Assembly: GCF_001689125.2 (NCBI RefSeq)
Contig: NZ_CP015405.2
Location: forward strand, 3,602,501-3,666,500
Direction: 5' to 3'
DNA: 64,000 nucleotides
Source: Blautia pseudococcoides
GTDB taxonomy: Bacteria > Bacillota > Clostridia > Lachnospirales > Lachnospiraceae
Part shown: one piece after another, positions 1 to 8,639 of the stretch
Layout of the letters: every line of letters begins with the position of its first letter
Position numbering within the stretch: the first letter of the stretch is position 1
The notes under the pieces: generated by a model
The model's database searches: none
Seen by the model: the letters and a program-made list of their open reading frames with translations, nothing else
Told to the model about the DNA's origin: nothing
Position numbers and translations under genes: made by a program

Positions 1-264
<264 letters not shown>

Positions 265-1095
265 TTATGCTTTCACCGCACCGTTGGTAACACCGCTGAT
301 AACCTGTTTCTGCGCAAACAGATAGAATATCACAATAGGCAGAAGGGCCAGCAGGTATGACGCAAAGGCCAGGCTGTAATCAGTTGCAAACTCCCCTTTG
401 AACACATACTGTGCAAGCTGCAGGGTCTGGTTCTTCTGGTCACTGATGATGACCAGGGGCATGGTAAAGTCATTCCAGCACCATAAGAAAGTCAGAATTG
501 CCACTGTGGCATTCATGGGCTTCAGGGTTGGGAAAATGACCTTGTAAAACATCTGGAAGGTATTGGCTCCGTCAATGGTTGCCGCCTCATCAAGTGCTGT
601 GGGAATGGACTTAACATAGCCGGAATACAAAAATATATTCATAGGAAGACCCATGACAATATAAAGTATGATCAGTCCCGGTACATTATCCATGTGGAAA
701 AAGCTCACCTGTTTTACCAGTGGCAGCATGATAATGTTAAATGGGATAAACATAGCGCTGATCAAAAAATAATAGATAAAATCATACAGCTTCTTTCCCC
801 TGTTTCTTGTAATGGCAAATGCCATAAAGGAGTTGGTCACAATGGTTCCCGCAACAGATACCACGGTGATGATCAGCGTATTTCTGAATGTAACGAAAAA
901 ATTCGTCTTTTCAATAGCAGTCAGAAAGTTCTCAAAATGCAGTTTGTTGGGAAATGCCAGCACGGACTGCGCGATCTGCTCCGGTGTCTTCAGGGCGATC
1001 ACCACGGTGATATATAGCGGAAATAAAATAGTAACCGCCGCAAGCGCAAACAGAACCACTGTAAGTACGGTATTGTTTTTCTTGTTCTTCAACAT
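265..1095 (-). CDS. Carbohydrate ABC transporter permease, MalG-like
   Basis: A 276-residue inner-membrane subunit of a CUT1-type sugar importer. It has an N-terminal membrane segment (about residues 10-32), several further hydrophobic spans, and the EAA loop at about residues 168-192 (EAATIDGANTFQMFYKVIFP) that contacts the ATPase. It ends in the common GVTNGAVKA tail of MalG-like proteins. It lies 3 bp from the MalF-like permease and precedes the GH13 enzyme. No ATP-binding subunit is present here, which is usual for Firmicute CUT1 systems that share a general MsmX-type ATPase encoded elsewhere. The substrate is probably an alpha-glucoside, judged from the adjacent GH13 gene. Confidence 0.92.
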   Translation of the reverse strand: MLKNKKNNTVLTVVLFALAAVTILFPLYITVVIALKTPEQIAQSVLAFPNKLHFENFLTAIEKTNFFVTFRNTLIITVVSVAGTIVTNSFMAFAITRNRGKKLYDFIYYFLISAMFIPFNIIMLPLVKQVSFFHMDNVPGLIILYIVMGLPMNIFLYSGYVKSIPTALDEAATIDGANTFQMFYKVIFPTLKPMNATVAILTFLWCWNDFTMPLVIISDQKNQTLQLAQYVFKGEFATDYSLAFASYLLALLPIVIFYLFAQKQVISGVTNGAVKA

Positions 1096-1098
1096 ATC

Positions 1099-1953
1099 CT
1101 ACGCCTCCCTTTTCTCTAAAACTCTTGTCTGGAACAGTGAAATCACAGCTATGACAATGAAGAAGATCACTGCATTGGCTGACTGGTATGCATACTGGGC
1201 ACCGGAAAATCCCTGTTTGTAAATGAGTACGGATATGGACTGTGTGGAAGTGCCCGGACCGCCGTTTGTCATGGCTATGATCTGGTCAAATACCATGAGG
1301 AAGTTCTTCACACAGAGCACCATATTGATGGTAAAAAACGGTGCGATCAGCGGGAATGTCATCTTCCAGAAAGTCGTCCATCTACCAGCTCCGTCGATAC
1401 TGCTGGCCTCATAGATATCGGTATCCACAGTCTGCAGGCCTGACATATAAATAATAGTATTAAAGGCTACTGCCTGCCATACTCCCACTACCAGAATACC
1501 AATCCAGGCCAAATTCTCCTGCCCCAAAATATTAGTGCTTAAAAAACCAATTCCCATTTTCTGTCCCAGGTCAGGCAGTACATTGGAAAAAATAAAGTTG
1601 AACACAAAGCTGACGATCAGTGCACTCAGCATATAAGGCAGGAAATAGACGGCCTTCAGTGCATTTTTGCATTTGATCTTTGCGTTGAGCGCAAGTGCCA
1701 GCAAAAGGCTTATGACATTGACCAGTATGGTGGCACAGATTGCATATTTAAATGTGAACTTGTAGGCATCTCCGATCGCCTCATCGCCCCACAGTTTCAG
1801 ATAGTTAGTAAGACCCACAAAATCCCAGGTTCCGTATCCCTTCCAGTCTGTAAAGCTGTAGAAGATCCCTTTTAAAAAGGAAAATGTGTGAAAGGTGAAA
1901 AACAGTACCAGCATTGGTATGATGATCACCATATAAGCTCTGTTCTTTTTCAT
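1099..1953 (-). CDS. Carbohydrate ABC transporter permease, MalF-like
   Basis: A 284-residue permease that pairs with the MalG-like subunit just downstream. The N-terminus (MKKNRAYMVIIIPMLVLFFTF) forms the first membrane helix, and the EAA loop is at about residues 181-206 (YEASSIDGAGRWTTFWKMTF). About six hydrophobic spans are visible, the normal size for short MalF-like subunits lacking the large periplasmic domain. It starts 11 bp after the stop of the solute-binding protein gene, so the genes are almost certainly co-transcribed. Confidence 0.92.
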   Translation of the reverse strand: MKKNRAYMVIIIPMLVLFFTFHTFSFLKGIFYSFTDWKGYGTWDFVGLTNYLKLWGDEAIGDAYKFTFKYAICATILVNVISLLLALALNAKIKCKNALKAVYFLPYMLSALIVSFVFNFIFSNVLPDLGQKMGIGFLSTNILGQENLAWIGILVVGVWQAVAFNTIIYMSGLQTVDTDIYEASSIDGAGRWTTFWKMTFPLIAPFFTINMVLCVKNFLMVFDQIIAMTNGGPGTSTQSISVLIYKQGFSGAQYAYQSANAVIFFIVIAVISLFQTRVLEKREA

Positions 1954-1964
1954 GATTCATCCCC

Positions 1965-3185
1965 CTAAAAACTGTTGTATTTGTCGTATTCTTTATCCAG
2001 TTTCTTTAAAAATCCTTCCACATCCCCCTGTTTGCTCACAAAGGTCTGCAGGGTCACTGTGAAATCAAAGCCCGTGGGATAATAATGGTCTGCAAAGTCC
2101 CCGATATTTCCCTGGGCAAACTTATCTGCAACACCTGCCACACTGACATTATCCTGCACCACAGTATCCACAGACGGGAACGCAAACTGGTCTTCTATAT
2201 ATGCCTTTACCTTTTCATCCCGGAAGATAAAGCTTATAAAATCCTTTGCCAGTTCCTCCTCTTTGGTGTCTTTATATATGGTGGGCATCACATCAATACC
2301 TGAAATGATGGCATTTTTATTTTCATCGTTGGTCACCGGCAGGGCAAACATATCAAGATTCACTTCAGGATTTGCTTTCTGAATATTGGGTATCGCCCAG
2401 TTTCCCTGGAACATCATGGCTGCCTTGCCGTTGGCAAAGTCAATATTTCCGTCATCGTATCCTTTTCCAAGAAGGTCCTCCTGGCCATACTGGATGAGTG
2501 TAAGAATCTTTTCCGCTGCCTCCTCATGGGTACCCAGGAAAGTGGTCTTCCCCTCTCTTCTGTCAAGGAAAAAGTCCATTCCGGCCAGGTCATATGTCAT
2601 CGGGATCCAAAGCGGCCCGCCTGTCCAGGAATCCTTCAAAGTGAAATAAAAGGGCTGTATCCCAGCGTTTTTCAGTTTCTCACACACATCCATCAATTCA
2701 TCCCAGGTCCCGGGGATCTCAAGCCCCTGTTCCTTAAAGATATCCACATTGTAGATGATACCCTCTGCATTTGTGGCGTAAGGCAGGCCGTAGAGCTTCT
2801 CCTCCTGATCAGGATTCAGGTTGTAAACCTGCTCTTTGTAGGCTTCCTTAATCCTGTCAGCCTCCTCCATATCACTTAAATCCATAAGGATTTCCGCCTC
2901 GGACATATCCCGGAAGGTCATATCCCCTCCCATAAAAATAATATCCGGCACACGGTTCTTGGTCAATTTAGTCCTAAGCACGGTGGAAGCATCCGGCGGA
3001 GAGTTAAATTCAATGGTCACATCAGGATTCGCCTGTGTGTATTCATCAATAAAAGACTGTAGGATTGCCTGGTTCTCCATCTTTGTAGAAAAAATCTCCA
3101 GGTGGTTTTCTTCCTTTTTCCCGCAGCCTGTCATCAGCAGTGCACAGCCAGCAAGAGCTGCAGCGGCTAACAATCTGTTTTTCAT
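1965..3185 (-). CDS. Sugar ABC transporter substrate-binding lipoprotein (family 1)
   Basis: A 406-residue extracellular solute-binding lipoprotein. The signal peptide ends in a lipobox LMTGC at about residues 18-22, after which a charged KKEEN stretch begins; an earlier LAGC at residue 14 is less well placed. The body has the family-1 fold signatures (FSTKMENQAILQSFIDEY, then AEGIIYNVDIFKEQGLEIPGTWDEL, and GNWAIPNIQ). It captures the sugar for the two permeases downstream. It is the first gene after the operator-flanked promoter at 3213-3304, so it is probably the most strongly expressed gene of the operon. Confidence 0.93.
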   Translation of the reverse strand: MKNRLLAAAALAGCALLMTGCGKKEENHLEIFSTKMENQAILQSFIDEYTQANPDVTIEFNSPPDASTVLRTKLTKNRVPDIIFMGGDMTFRDMSEAEILMDLSDMEEADRIKEAYKEQVYNLNPDQEEKLYGLPYATNAEGIIYNVDIFKEQGLEIPGTWDELMDVCEKLKNAGIQPFYFTLKDSWTGGPLWIPMTYDLAGMDFFLDRREGKTTFLGTHEEAAEKILTLIQYGQEDLLGKGYDDGNIDFANGKAAMMFQGNWAIPNIQKANPEVNLDMFALPVTNDENKNAIISGIDVMPTIYKDTKEEELAKDFISFIFRDEKVKAYIEDQFAFPSVDTVVQDNVSVAGVADKFAQGNIGDFADHYYPTGFDFTVTLQTFVSKQGDVEGFLKKLDKEYDKYNSF

Positions 3186-3212
3186 ATGTTTCTCCTTTCA
3201 CTCAGCAAAAAC

Positions 3213-3304
3213 AAAAGACGTTTTGCGCAAAACCTTTTCTATCTGTCACAAATTATAGCAACAAGATAGAATCTGCACAATAGGTTTTGCGCAAAACGTC
3301 TTTT
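3213..3304. promoter_or_regulatory. Twin LacI-family operators bracketing the promoter
   Basis: The 14-bp perfect palindrome GTTTTGCGCAAAAC occurs at 3220-3233 and 3284-3297, with dyad centres 64 bp apart. The identity extends to 23 bp (3213-3235 and 3282-3304), and the two copies are exact reverse complements of each other. The centre is the GC step typical of LacI/GalR operators. The copies flank the -35/-10 promoter. The LacI gene at 3341-4351 is immediately upstream, so it is the obvious regulator. About six helical turns between centres would suit looping, which is inference. Confidence 0.85.
3252..3280 (-). promoter_or_regulatory. Sigma-A promoter of the sugar importer operon
   Basis: Reading the minus strand, a -35 hexamer TTGTGC (3280-3275) is followed after exactly 17 bp by a perfect -10 TATAAT (3257-3252). 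Transcription would start near 3245, about 60 bp upstream of the solute-binding protein ATG. One LacI-type operator lies immediately upstream of the -35 and a second lies across the early transcribed region. Confidence 0.85.
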
Positions 3305-3340
3305 TATACAACAAGCACTTGTCTTTTTTGTAGAAATTTA

Positions 3341-4351
3341 CTACAATCTTTTTCGTTTGACCGAATCCCGAATCACCACTTCTACGGGAAGCCTCTCTTG
3401 TCCTTTGAATTCCTCCCCCTGAATGAGACTTGTCAGTCTTTTCACGGCCTCCTGCCCTTTCTTCATGATATTCTGGCGGACTGTGGTAATCTCCGGTCTG
3501 CAGATCTCCGCATAGGGACTGTCATCAAATCCGGCCACAGACACATCCCCGGGAATCTCAATCCCCTTATCCTGCAGAAAATGAATAGCCTCCAAAGCGT
3601 AAAAGTCTGAAGCAAAAAAGAGCACGTCACGGCTCTTCAGCTCCTCCAGATTATCCTCCAGCCATGCCTTCCGCAGCTCCCTGTTCTCCGGCATGATCTT
3701 TCGCCCTGCCAACGCACCTTTCGCTCCGTATTCCCCTACAGCTCTCTGTACGCCCAGCCACCGCTCATGGTCCACGCCCACGTCATTGTCCGCAAGGAAG
3801 AGGATATCTTTATGCCCCTCCTCCGCCAGGAACCTTCCCATTGCATAGCCGCCCTCAAAATCCTGCAGACCGATATTGGCAACCTTTTTTTCTCCATAAT
3901 AATTGTCAATGCTCACAAGGGGAATCTGACATTTCTCACTCAGTTCCAGGTTTTCCTCTGAGGACAGCCCAAGAGTGATAAGCCCTTCCACTTTCCAGGT
4001 AGCCGCCAGTTTCCAGCTCTCCTCCTGGGAATTTGCCAGGTGGAAAAGCATATAATAATTTTGTCTGTAAATCTCCAGTTCCAGAGAGTTGAGTATAACA
4101 CTGGTGAACGGGTCTGAGGCAATGCTCCTGCGCTTCCCCTCTCTCTCCCCGATCAGCACACCGATCAGCCTGGAACGGTTTTCTGCCAGCATCAGGGCAC
4201 TCATACTTGGAATGTACTGGTTCTTTTCCAGAATCCTCTGGATCTTGTCAATATTGGCCTTGGAGACCTTCTTCGTATTTCCATGAATAACATTAGAGAC
4301 AGTGGTTGGACTTACCCCGGCCTCTCTTGCGATATCTTTTATCCTAACCAT
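3341..4351 (-). CDS. LacI-family transcriptional regulator of the adjacent sugar operon
   Basis: A 336-residue regulator of normal LacI length. Residues 1-50 form the helix-turn-helix and hinge (MVRIKDIAREAGVSPTTVSN, then KVSKANIDKIQRIL). The rest is a periplasmic-binding-protein-like sensor (LIGVLIGEREGK, LLFFASDFYALEAIHFLQDKGIEIPGDVSVAGFDDSPYAEICRPEITTVRQN). It lies 155 bp upstream of the importer operon and in the same direction; the intervening DNA holds the two palindromic operators. Likely a repressor released by a sugar ligand; the ligand is not determined. Confidence 0.92.
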   Translation of the reverse strand: MVRIKDIAREAGVSPTTVSNVIHGNTKKVSKANIDKIQRILEKNQYIPSMSALMLAENRSRLIGVLIGEREGKRRSIASDPFTSVILNSLELEIYRQNYYMLFHLANSQEESWKLAATWKVEGLITLGLSSEENLELSEKCQIPLVSIDNYYGEKKVANIGLQDFEGGYAMGRFLAEEGHKDILFLADNDVGVDHERWLGVQRAVGEYGAKGALAGRKIMPENRELRKAWLEDNLEELKSRDVLFFASDFYALEAIHFLQDKGIEIPGDVSVAGFDDSPYAEICRPEITTVRQNIMKKGQEAVKRLTSLIQGEEFKGQERLPVEVVIRDSVKRKRL

Positions 4352-4382
4352 ATGTAAAATTCCTTATACCCTTCCAGTAATT

Positions 4383-5069
4383 CTATATTTTCATAAATCC
4401 TGACACGAATTTGAGAAGCAGATTGGAATCATAGAGCCACTTTGTAATGTGATTCTCCTTTGCCATCTCCACAGCCGTTCTTCCCCAGTCTGTACTCCAG
4501 AACAGAGTAATGACAAGAAAAAACACCCAGACAATGAGCAGTCCCTGAATGCATCCTGCAGCAGCTCCCCCGGTCCGGTTCAGCAGACTCAGCACCGGCA
4601 GACTGAAGATACTGTCAAGGGCCGCCACCGCAAACTGCAGAATCAGGGAAATCACAAAAAATGTCACCAAGAATGACAGACTGTTGACGATCATGTGGGC
4701 AATAGAGGAGGACAAATATCCGGCAAAAACATCCGCCAGAGAACTTCCGTAGGACTCCCCGCTCTCCTTCAAAATACTTTTCATACTCTCCGGAAGCGGC
4801 AGCTTTTCAATGAACACTGTCTGGTCCTGCTCTCCCAGTTCTCCCTCCAGCCCAGCGGCTATGGATTCACTGCATTTTTCCTCGATCGTATCATAGATTG
4901 GCGTTTTCTCCTCCACAAAATCAACTACATAGGGGTTCAAAAAATAGACCAGCACTATGCTCACAAGGATAGAGAACATAGCCGCAACGGTCCGGATAAA
5001 CCCTCTGCGTATACCATTCATAATACATAACACAAATACGGCAAGTACAATAATATTAAGCCAATTCAT
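4383..5069 (-). CDS. CvpA family membrane protein
   Basis: A 228-residue integral membrane protein. I place the start at the ATG at 5069 (MNWLNIIVLAVFVLC) because an AGGAGA ribosome site sits 7-8 bp before it; a longer open frame reaches 5174 but has no such signal. The N-terminus NIIVLAVFVLCIMNGIRRGF resembles the colicin V production family start. Further hydrophobic spans lie at about residues 30-47, 130-155 and 165-190. Family members are poorly understood inner-membrane proteins. It follows the beta-propeller-like gene at 5180-6388 with a 110-bp gap that holds two small hairpins. Confidence 0.8.
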   Translation of the reverse strand: MNWLNIIVLAVFVLCIMNGIRRGFIRTVAAMFSILVSIVLVYFLNPYVVDFVEEKTPIYDTIEEKCSESIAAGLEGELGEQDQTVFIEKLPLPESMKSILKESGESYGSSLADVFAGYLSSSIAHMIVNSLSFLVTFFVISLILQFAVAALDSIFSLPVLSLLNRTGGAAAGCIQGLLIVWVFFLVITLFWSTDWGRTAVEMAKENHITKWLYDSNLLLKFVSGFMKI

Positions 5070-5093
5070 AATTTTCTCCTGTGTTGAAACCAT

Positions 5094-5120
5094 GTAACTG
5101 TGAAGGTACTGAACAGTTAC
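5094..5120. repeat. Short GTAAC-ended inverted repeat
   Basis: An 8-bp perfect inverted repeat (GTAACTGT at 5094-5101, ACAGTTAC at 5113-5120) with an 11-bp loop lies just upstream of the cvpA-like start. Similar GTAAC-ended repeats occur at 27370-27403, 27615-27642 and in the MITE at 60411-60563, so it may belong to a dispersed family. Confidence 0.55.
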
Positions 5121-5139
5121 AAATCCATCAGATAAACGA

Positions 5140-5164
5140 AGCTGCCGCATATACGCCGGCAGCT
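5140..5164 (-). other. Stem-loop after the DUF5711-like gene
   Basis: AGCTGCCG (5140-5147) and CGGCAGCT (5157-5164) form an 8-bp GC-rich stem with a 9-nt loop immediately downstream of the gene ending at 5180. There is no clear T-run on the minus strand, so it may be a weak terminator or an mRNA stabiliser. Confidence 0.5.
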
Positions 5165-5179
5165 CCCACATCACTTTAT

Positions 5180-6388
5180 CTATTTTAATTTAATTGTCTT
5201 GATACCATTCTCAGACACCAGAATATACCGGTTGGAATCCATTTTAAAAATATCTTTAATAACACCTTCGTCCATATTTCCATTGAACTTCTCAATTCCG
5301 CTCATGGAGTACATGGACACCTGGCTGTCATTGTTCATAATGATCATATCATCACTGATACGAATATTTTTATATTCCATATTAAAACTGCGGCTGAATT
5401 TTTCTTTTCCGGAAAGGTCATAAACTGTCATTGTGTACTTCTCATCCTTTCCGCCGCTTTTAAAGACAAGCCCCACATATTTTTCATTATAAAATGTGCT
5501 GACTATGTCTGTCTTTATTTCTTTTTTGGTCTTCTCCTTTGGCACGCTGCTTCCCTCATATATGGAGAATCCATCATCCCTGAAAGCCGCAGAAACATTG
5601 CCGTCCAGATATACCACCTGCGGAACCACTACACCCTCATATGTAAATCCGGCAACTATATTGTCAATCTCGCCCTGCCCTTCATCCCCAAAATTATAAA
5701 AGGCCACATAACTGGTTGTCTGCCCATCCTCCACATAGAGATAGGAGATCATGATCAGCTTTCCGTCGGGGGAAACTGCCAAATCCACCGGATATCCGGG
5801 GCTGTCTATTCTAGTCTGGTTTTCTGCGATCAGACTGCCGTCCGTGGCGTAGAAATCAATCCATGTCTTCTCTCCGTCCTGGAGAATGGCTGCCACGACA
5901 CCACTTTTTGCTACCCTTGCCTTGAGGATCGGCATACTGGTCTCCACAGCGCCCACGGGGGCTTCTTTCTTAAAAATATACATCAGTGTGCCTTCCTTGT
6001 CAGCCACCACTGCTGTCTCGTCCCGGACATCTGCCACAGGGTTTGTCATCTCATAACTCTGTTTCCAGACTGTCTCCTGCTTCTGGTCCAGCAGCGACGC
6101 GCCGTCTGAGGCGTACTTGAGTACACAATCCCCAAGCTGGACATAACCGGCTGACTGCACATCCTCATTCTTGGCTGAGGACTGTACGGAATACTTGTGA
6201 TAAGTCCTGCGCTGGATCACCACCACCGCCATAATGATGACAGCTATGACCACCAGGGCAGCCACCAGTATGCGCTTTAGCTGCTGTCGTCTGCGTCTGT
6301 GGGACTTTCTTTTATGGCCGGAGGCGGGTCCGGCTTTTTTAGAACTGCTCATATTTTCTCTTTTCTCGTTTGTCTTATTGTCTTCCAT
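5180..6388 (-). CDS. Membrane-anchored beta-propeller-like protein (DUF5711-like)
   Basis: A 402-residue protein with a basic cytoplasmic N-terminus (SSKKAGPASGHKRKSHRRRR), one membrane helix at about residues 40-58 (ILVAALVVIAVIIMAVVVI) and a large outside domain. The outside part repeats short beta-rich segments such as YASDGASLLDQKQETVW, FYATDGSLIAENQ, VSPDGKLIMISYLYV and MYSMSGIEKF, suggesting a WD40/PQQ-like propeller. I believe this matches the DUF5711 family common in Clostridia, but that is recalled, not searched. No catalytic motif is visible. It is followed by the CvpA-like gene and preceded by the LysM gene. Confidence 0.7.
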   Translation of the reverse strand: MEDNKTNEKRENMSSSKKAGPASGHKRKSHRRRRQQLKRILVAALVVIAVIIMAVVVIQRRTYHKYSVQSSAKNEDVQSAGYVQLGDCVLKYASDGASLLDQKQETVWKQSYEMTNPVADVRDETAVVADKEGTLMYIFKKEAPVGAVETSMPILKARVAKSGVVAAILQDGEKTWIDFYATDGSLIAENQTRIDSPGYPVDLAVSPDGKLIMISYLYVEDGQTTSYVAFYNFGDEGQGEIDNIVAGFTYEGVVVPQVVYLDGNVSAAFRDDGFSIYEGSSVPKEKTKKEIKTDIVSTFYNEKYVGLVFKSGGKDEKYTMTVYDLSGKEKFSRSFNMEYKNIRISDDMIIMNNDSQVSMYSMSGIEKFNGNMDEGVIKDIFKMDSNRYILVSENGIKTIKLK

Positions 6389-6441
6389 TCACTCTTCCTT
6401 ATCGAATCTGTAACTGTTTTTGGCTATTATAGCACAAAATT

Positions 6442-7797
6442 CTACGGGAGTAAAATTTTTTGTCCCGGGAAAATAAAATCTTCCGGTGACAGGCCGTTTA
6501 AAGCACAGATATCTTTAATTTTGGAGCTGCTTCCATAATATCTCATACTGATACTTGTGATGGTGTCGCCCTCGTGAATGGTGTAAGACTGGTGCGTGGA
6601 GCCTGCTGCCTGGCTGGAATCCTCATCATCGCCGTCCTTCTGTTCTTTCTCACCGTCTGTACTGCCTTTGCTGTCAGACTGGGTGTCTGGTTTGGTATCT
6701 GGTTTGGATGTGTCCTTGTCGCCGGCATCCGCCTTTTCGTCTGCGGCGCTTTCATCCTGCCTGTTTCCATCCTCTGTCCCTGTCTGATCTTCCGGATTTT
6801 TCCGGCCGTCAGAAGCGGCATCCGCGGCATCGGCCGTATTATCTGCTGCCTCCGTATCTCCGCCGCTTTTTTCGGCATCTGTGCCTGCAGCATTGTGGTC
6901 CGCCCCGTCCTGACTGTCCTCTTTCTGATTCTCAGATACCAGGCCATTGACCGGCTTAGTCTCAACCAGTTCTTTGCCGCTGTTTTTTTCATCCAGCTTG
7001 GAGATTACCGTCTCCGTGTTTTTCAGCTTGTGATAATCATTGAGATACAGGACTCCAACAGCCAGTACAGCCACCATCATACACACACTGGCAGTCTTGA
7101 ACACAGGAGTATTCTTTGTCTGTTTATTTCCTTCAGACTTCACCTCCACCTTTTTCCGGAAGGTCTTTACTGCCTGGTCGCTGACCTGCTCACTCTTTGT
7201 CTCGGCCTTGTCATTCTGGGCCACGAGAAAATTCTGCATAGGCTCATTTTTTTCATAATAGATGTAAAAGCCCGGCTGTCTGGACAGTTCCCCGTCCTCG
7301 TATCGGTAAAATGCTTCTTCTTTTTCAAGGGGTTCCATCACCATGAGAACCTTGTCATTGCCGCCGAAATGATCCAGATGGGTCCGGCAGATGACTTCGT
7401 GAAGTTCCATGGAGCATCCCGGAATGGACAGATACCATCCCACAATTTCCTGATCCGGAAAATATTCCTTGTTCTTCTCATACACGTGATTCCAGATTTC
7501 CCTGGTAAAGGAAAGGTGTTCTTCAGTAATTTCCATGTCAGGAAGCACAACAGCACTTTTCACAAAAAGGTAGGAAACGCCGTCTTTCCAGTTGGCCTGT
7601 CCCAGAAGAATTGCTGCTTTTCCTTTGGAAGAATTCCCGGAAGAGATTCTACAAAGGTAAGTGTACGCATAATCTTCTATATAGATTTTTTGTGTTTCGT
7701 TGACTTCTCCTATCTGGCGTATGTTGTTGGGGATGCGGAAGAATCCTTCGTTTCCCTCAGGCTTTTGTTTTTCTTTTTCGTAGACTATTTCTATCAT
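6442..7797 (-). CDS. MPN-like / transmembrane / LysM protein
   Basis: A 451-residue three-part protein. Residues 1-200 are a cytoplasmic domain whose pattern (KIYIEDYAYTYLCRI, KGKAAILLGQA, DQEIVGWYLSIPGCSMEL, DKVLMVMEPLEKEEAFYRY) resembles an MPN/JAMM fold. The metal-binding HSH of active JAMM enzymes reads L-S-I here, so it should be inactive. A membrane helix follows at about 233-250, then about 120 residues rich in Asp, Glu, Gly, Thr and Lys. The last 48 residues (SYTIHEGDTITSISMRYYG, then KDICALNGLSPEDFIFPGQ) are a clear LysM peptidoglycan-binding domain. The LysM call is firm; the MPN call is my structural reading. Confidence 0.8.
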   Translation of the reverse strand: MIEIVYEKEKQKPEGNEGFFRIPNNIRQIGEVNETQKIYIEDYAYTYLCRISSGNSSKGKAAILLGQANWKDGVSYLFVKSAVVLPDMEITEEHLSFTREIWNHVYEKNKEYFPDQEIVGWYLSIPGCSMELHEVICRTHLDHFGGNDKVLMVMEPLEKEEAFYRYEDGELSRQPGFYIYYEKNEPMQNFLVAQNDKAETKSEQVSDQAVKTFRKKVEVKSEGNKQTKNTPVFKTASVCMMVAVLAVGVLYLNDYHKLKNTETVISKLDEKNSGKELVETKPVNGLVSENQKEDSQDGADHNAAGTDAEKSGGDTEAADNTADAADAASDGRKNPEDQTGTEDGNRQDESAADEKADAGDKDTSKPDTKPDTQSDSKGSTDGEKEQKDGDDEDSSQAAGSTHQSYTIHEGDTITSISMRYYGSSSKIKDICALNGLSPEDFIFPGQKILLP

Positions 7798-7949
7798 AAA
7801 GATTCACCCCTTTGGGCAACAGGATAGCATGAAAAGTCTGCGAAATTTAGCGGATTAGGAAAGGTACATGCCTTTTTTTAACGACAAACATCCCGTTAAA
7901 AAGACAGGATAAAGAGAGGTAAAAACGGACAAAATAGGGGAAAGAAAGG

Positions 7950-8639
7950 ATGGATAAAAATATGGACACACACCTTGATACGCCCGTTTACTATATTGAA
8001 GGCCGCACAGACCGGGCCGGTAATAAGATCGGCTCCCTGCTCACCGAACTATACGCCAAATCCGACAGCAATTTTGAAGAACTGGTCTTCCTCTGCATTG
8101 GAAGTGACCGCATCACCGGCGACAGCCTTGGACCGCTCATAGGCCACCGCCTGGCAAAAGAACATCTGAACCGCTGCTGTATATACGGCACCCTTGCCAA
8201 TCCTGTCCATGCCTTGAATCTCCAGGAGACTGTGGAATCCGTAAAAAAAGAACACCCCAACAGCCTGACGGTAGCCATTGACGCCTCCCTGGGATCCAAA
8301 AAGCACCAGGGGTTTGTCACTGTGGGACAAGGCTCCCTGGAACCGGGCCTGGGAGTAAAAAAGAAGCTGCCCCCTGTAGGTGACATATCCATTACCGGAA
8401 TCGTCAATCTGTCGGGAGCATTTGAACACTTTCTACTGCAGACAACCCGCCTGTCCACTGTCATGGAACTGGCGGATGCCATTGTCTCAGGAATCCTGGT
8501 AGCGCACCGTCAATACTTCGGCACGCGCCGCCCTTCTCTTTTGGCTTTCTTCCATCCGGAGGAGGAACGCCGGCGCAGCTTGACAAAATTAACCCCGCTG
8601 TCCGCAGAGTCCGCGGCTGCCAAGCCGAAGGGAAGCTGA
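7950..8639 (+). CDS. yyaC: YyaC family sporulation protein (putative spore protease)
   Basis: A 229-residue protein of the YyaC/DUF1256 family. Characteristic pieces are LVFLCIGSDRITGDSLGPLIG, YGTLANPVHALNL, VAIDASLGSKKHQGFVTVGQGSLEPGLGVKKKLPPVGDISITGIVN. The fold is like the hydrogenase-maturation and GPR-type proteases; YyaC is linked to sporulation in Bacillus. The start has AGGGG about 10 bp upstream; an ATG at 7962 is an alternative. The last 40 or so residues (from GTRRPSLL) look unlike the family and lie in a 130-bp antisense overlap with the HD gene. This is one of the few plus-strand genes here. Confidence 0.88.
   Translation: MDKNMDTHLDTPVYYIEGRTDRAGNKIGSLLTELYAKSDSNFEELVFLCIGSDRITGDSLGPLIGHRLAKEHLNRCCIYGTLANPVHALNLQETVESVKKEHPNSLTVAIDASLGSKKHQGFVTVGQGSLEPGLGVKKKLPPVGDISITGIVNLSGAFEHFLLQTTRLSTVMELADAIVSGILVAHRQYFGTRRPSLLAFFHPEEERRRSLTKLTPLSAESAAAKPKGS

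Noticed and set aside
6574..7827. 417-residue plus-strand hydrophobic open frame
   Set aside because: It is the antisense of the LysM protein; the acidic linker on the minus strand produces an artificial hydrophobic translation.
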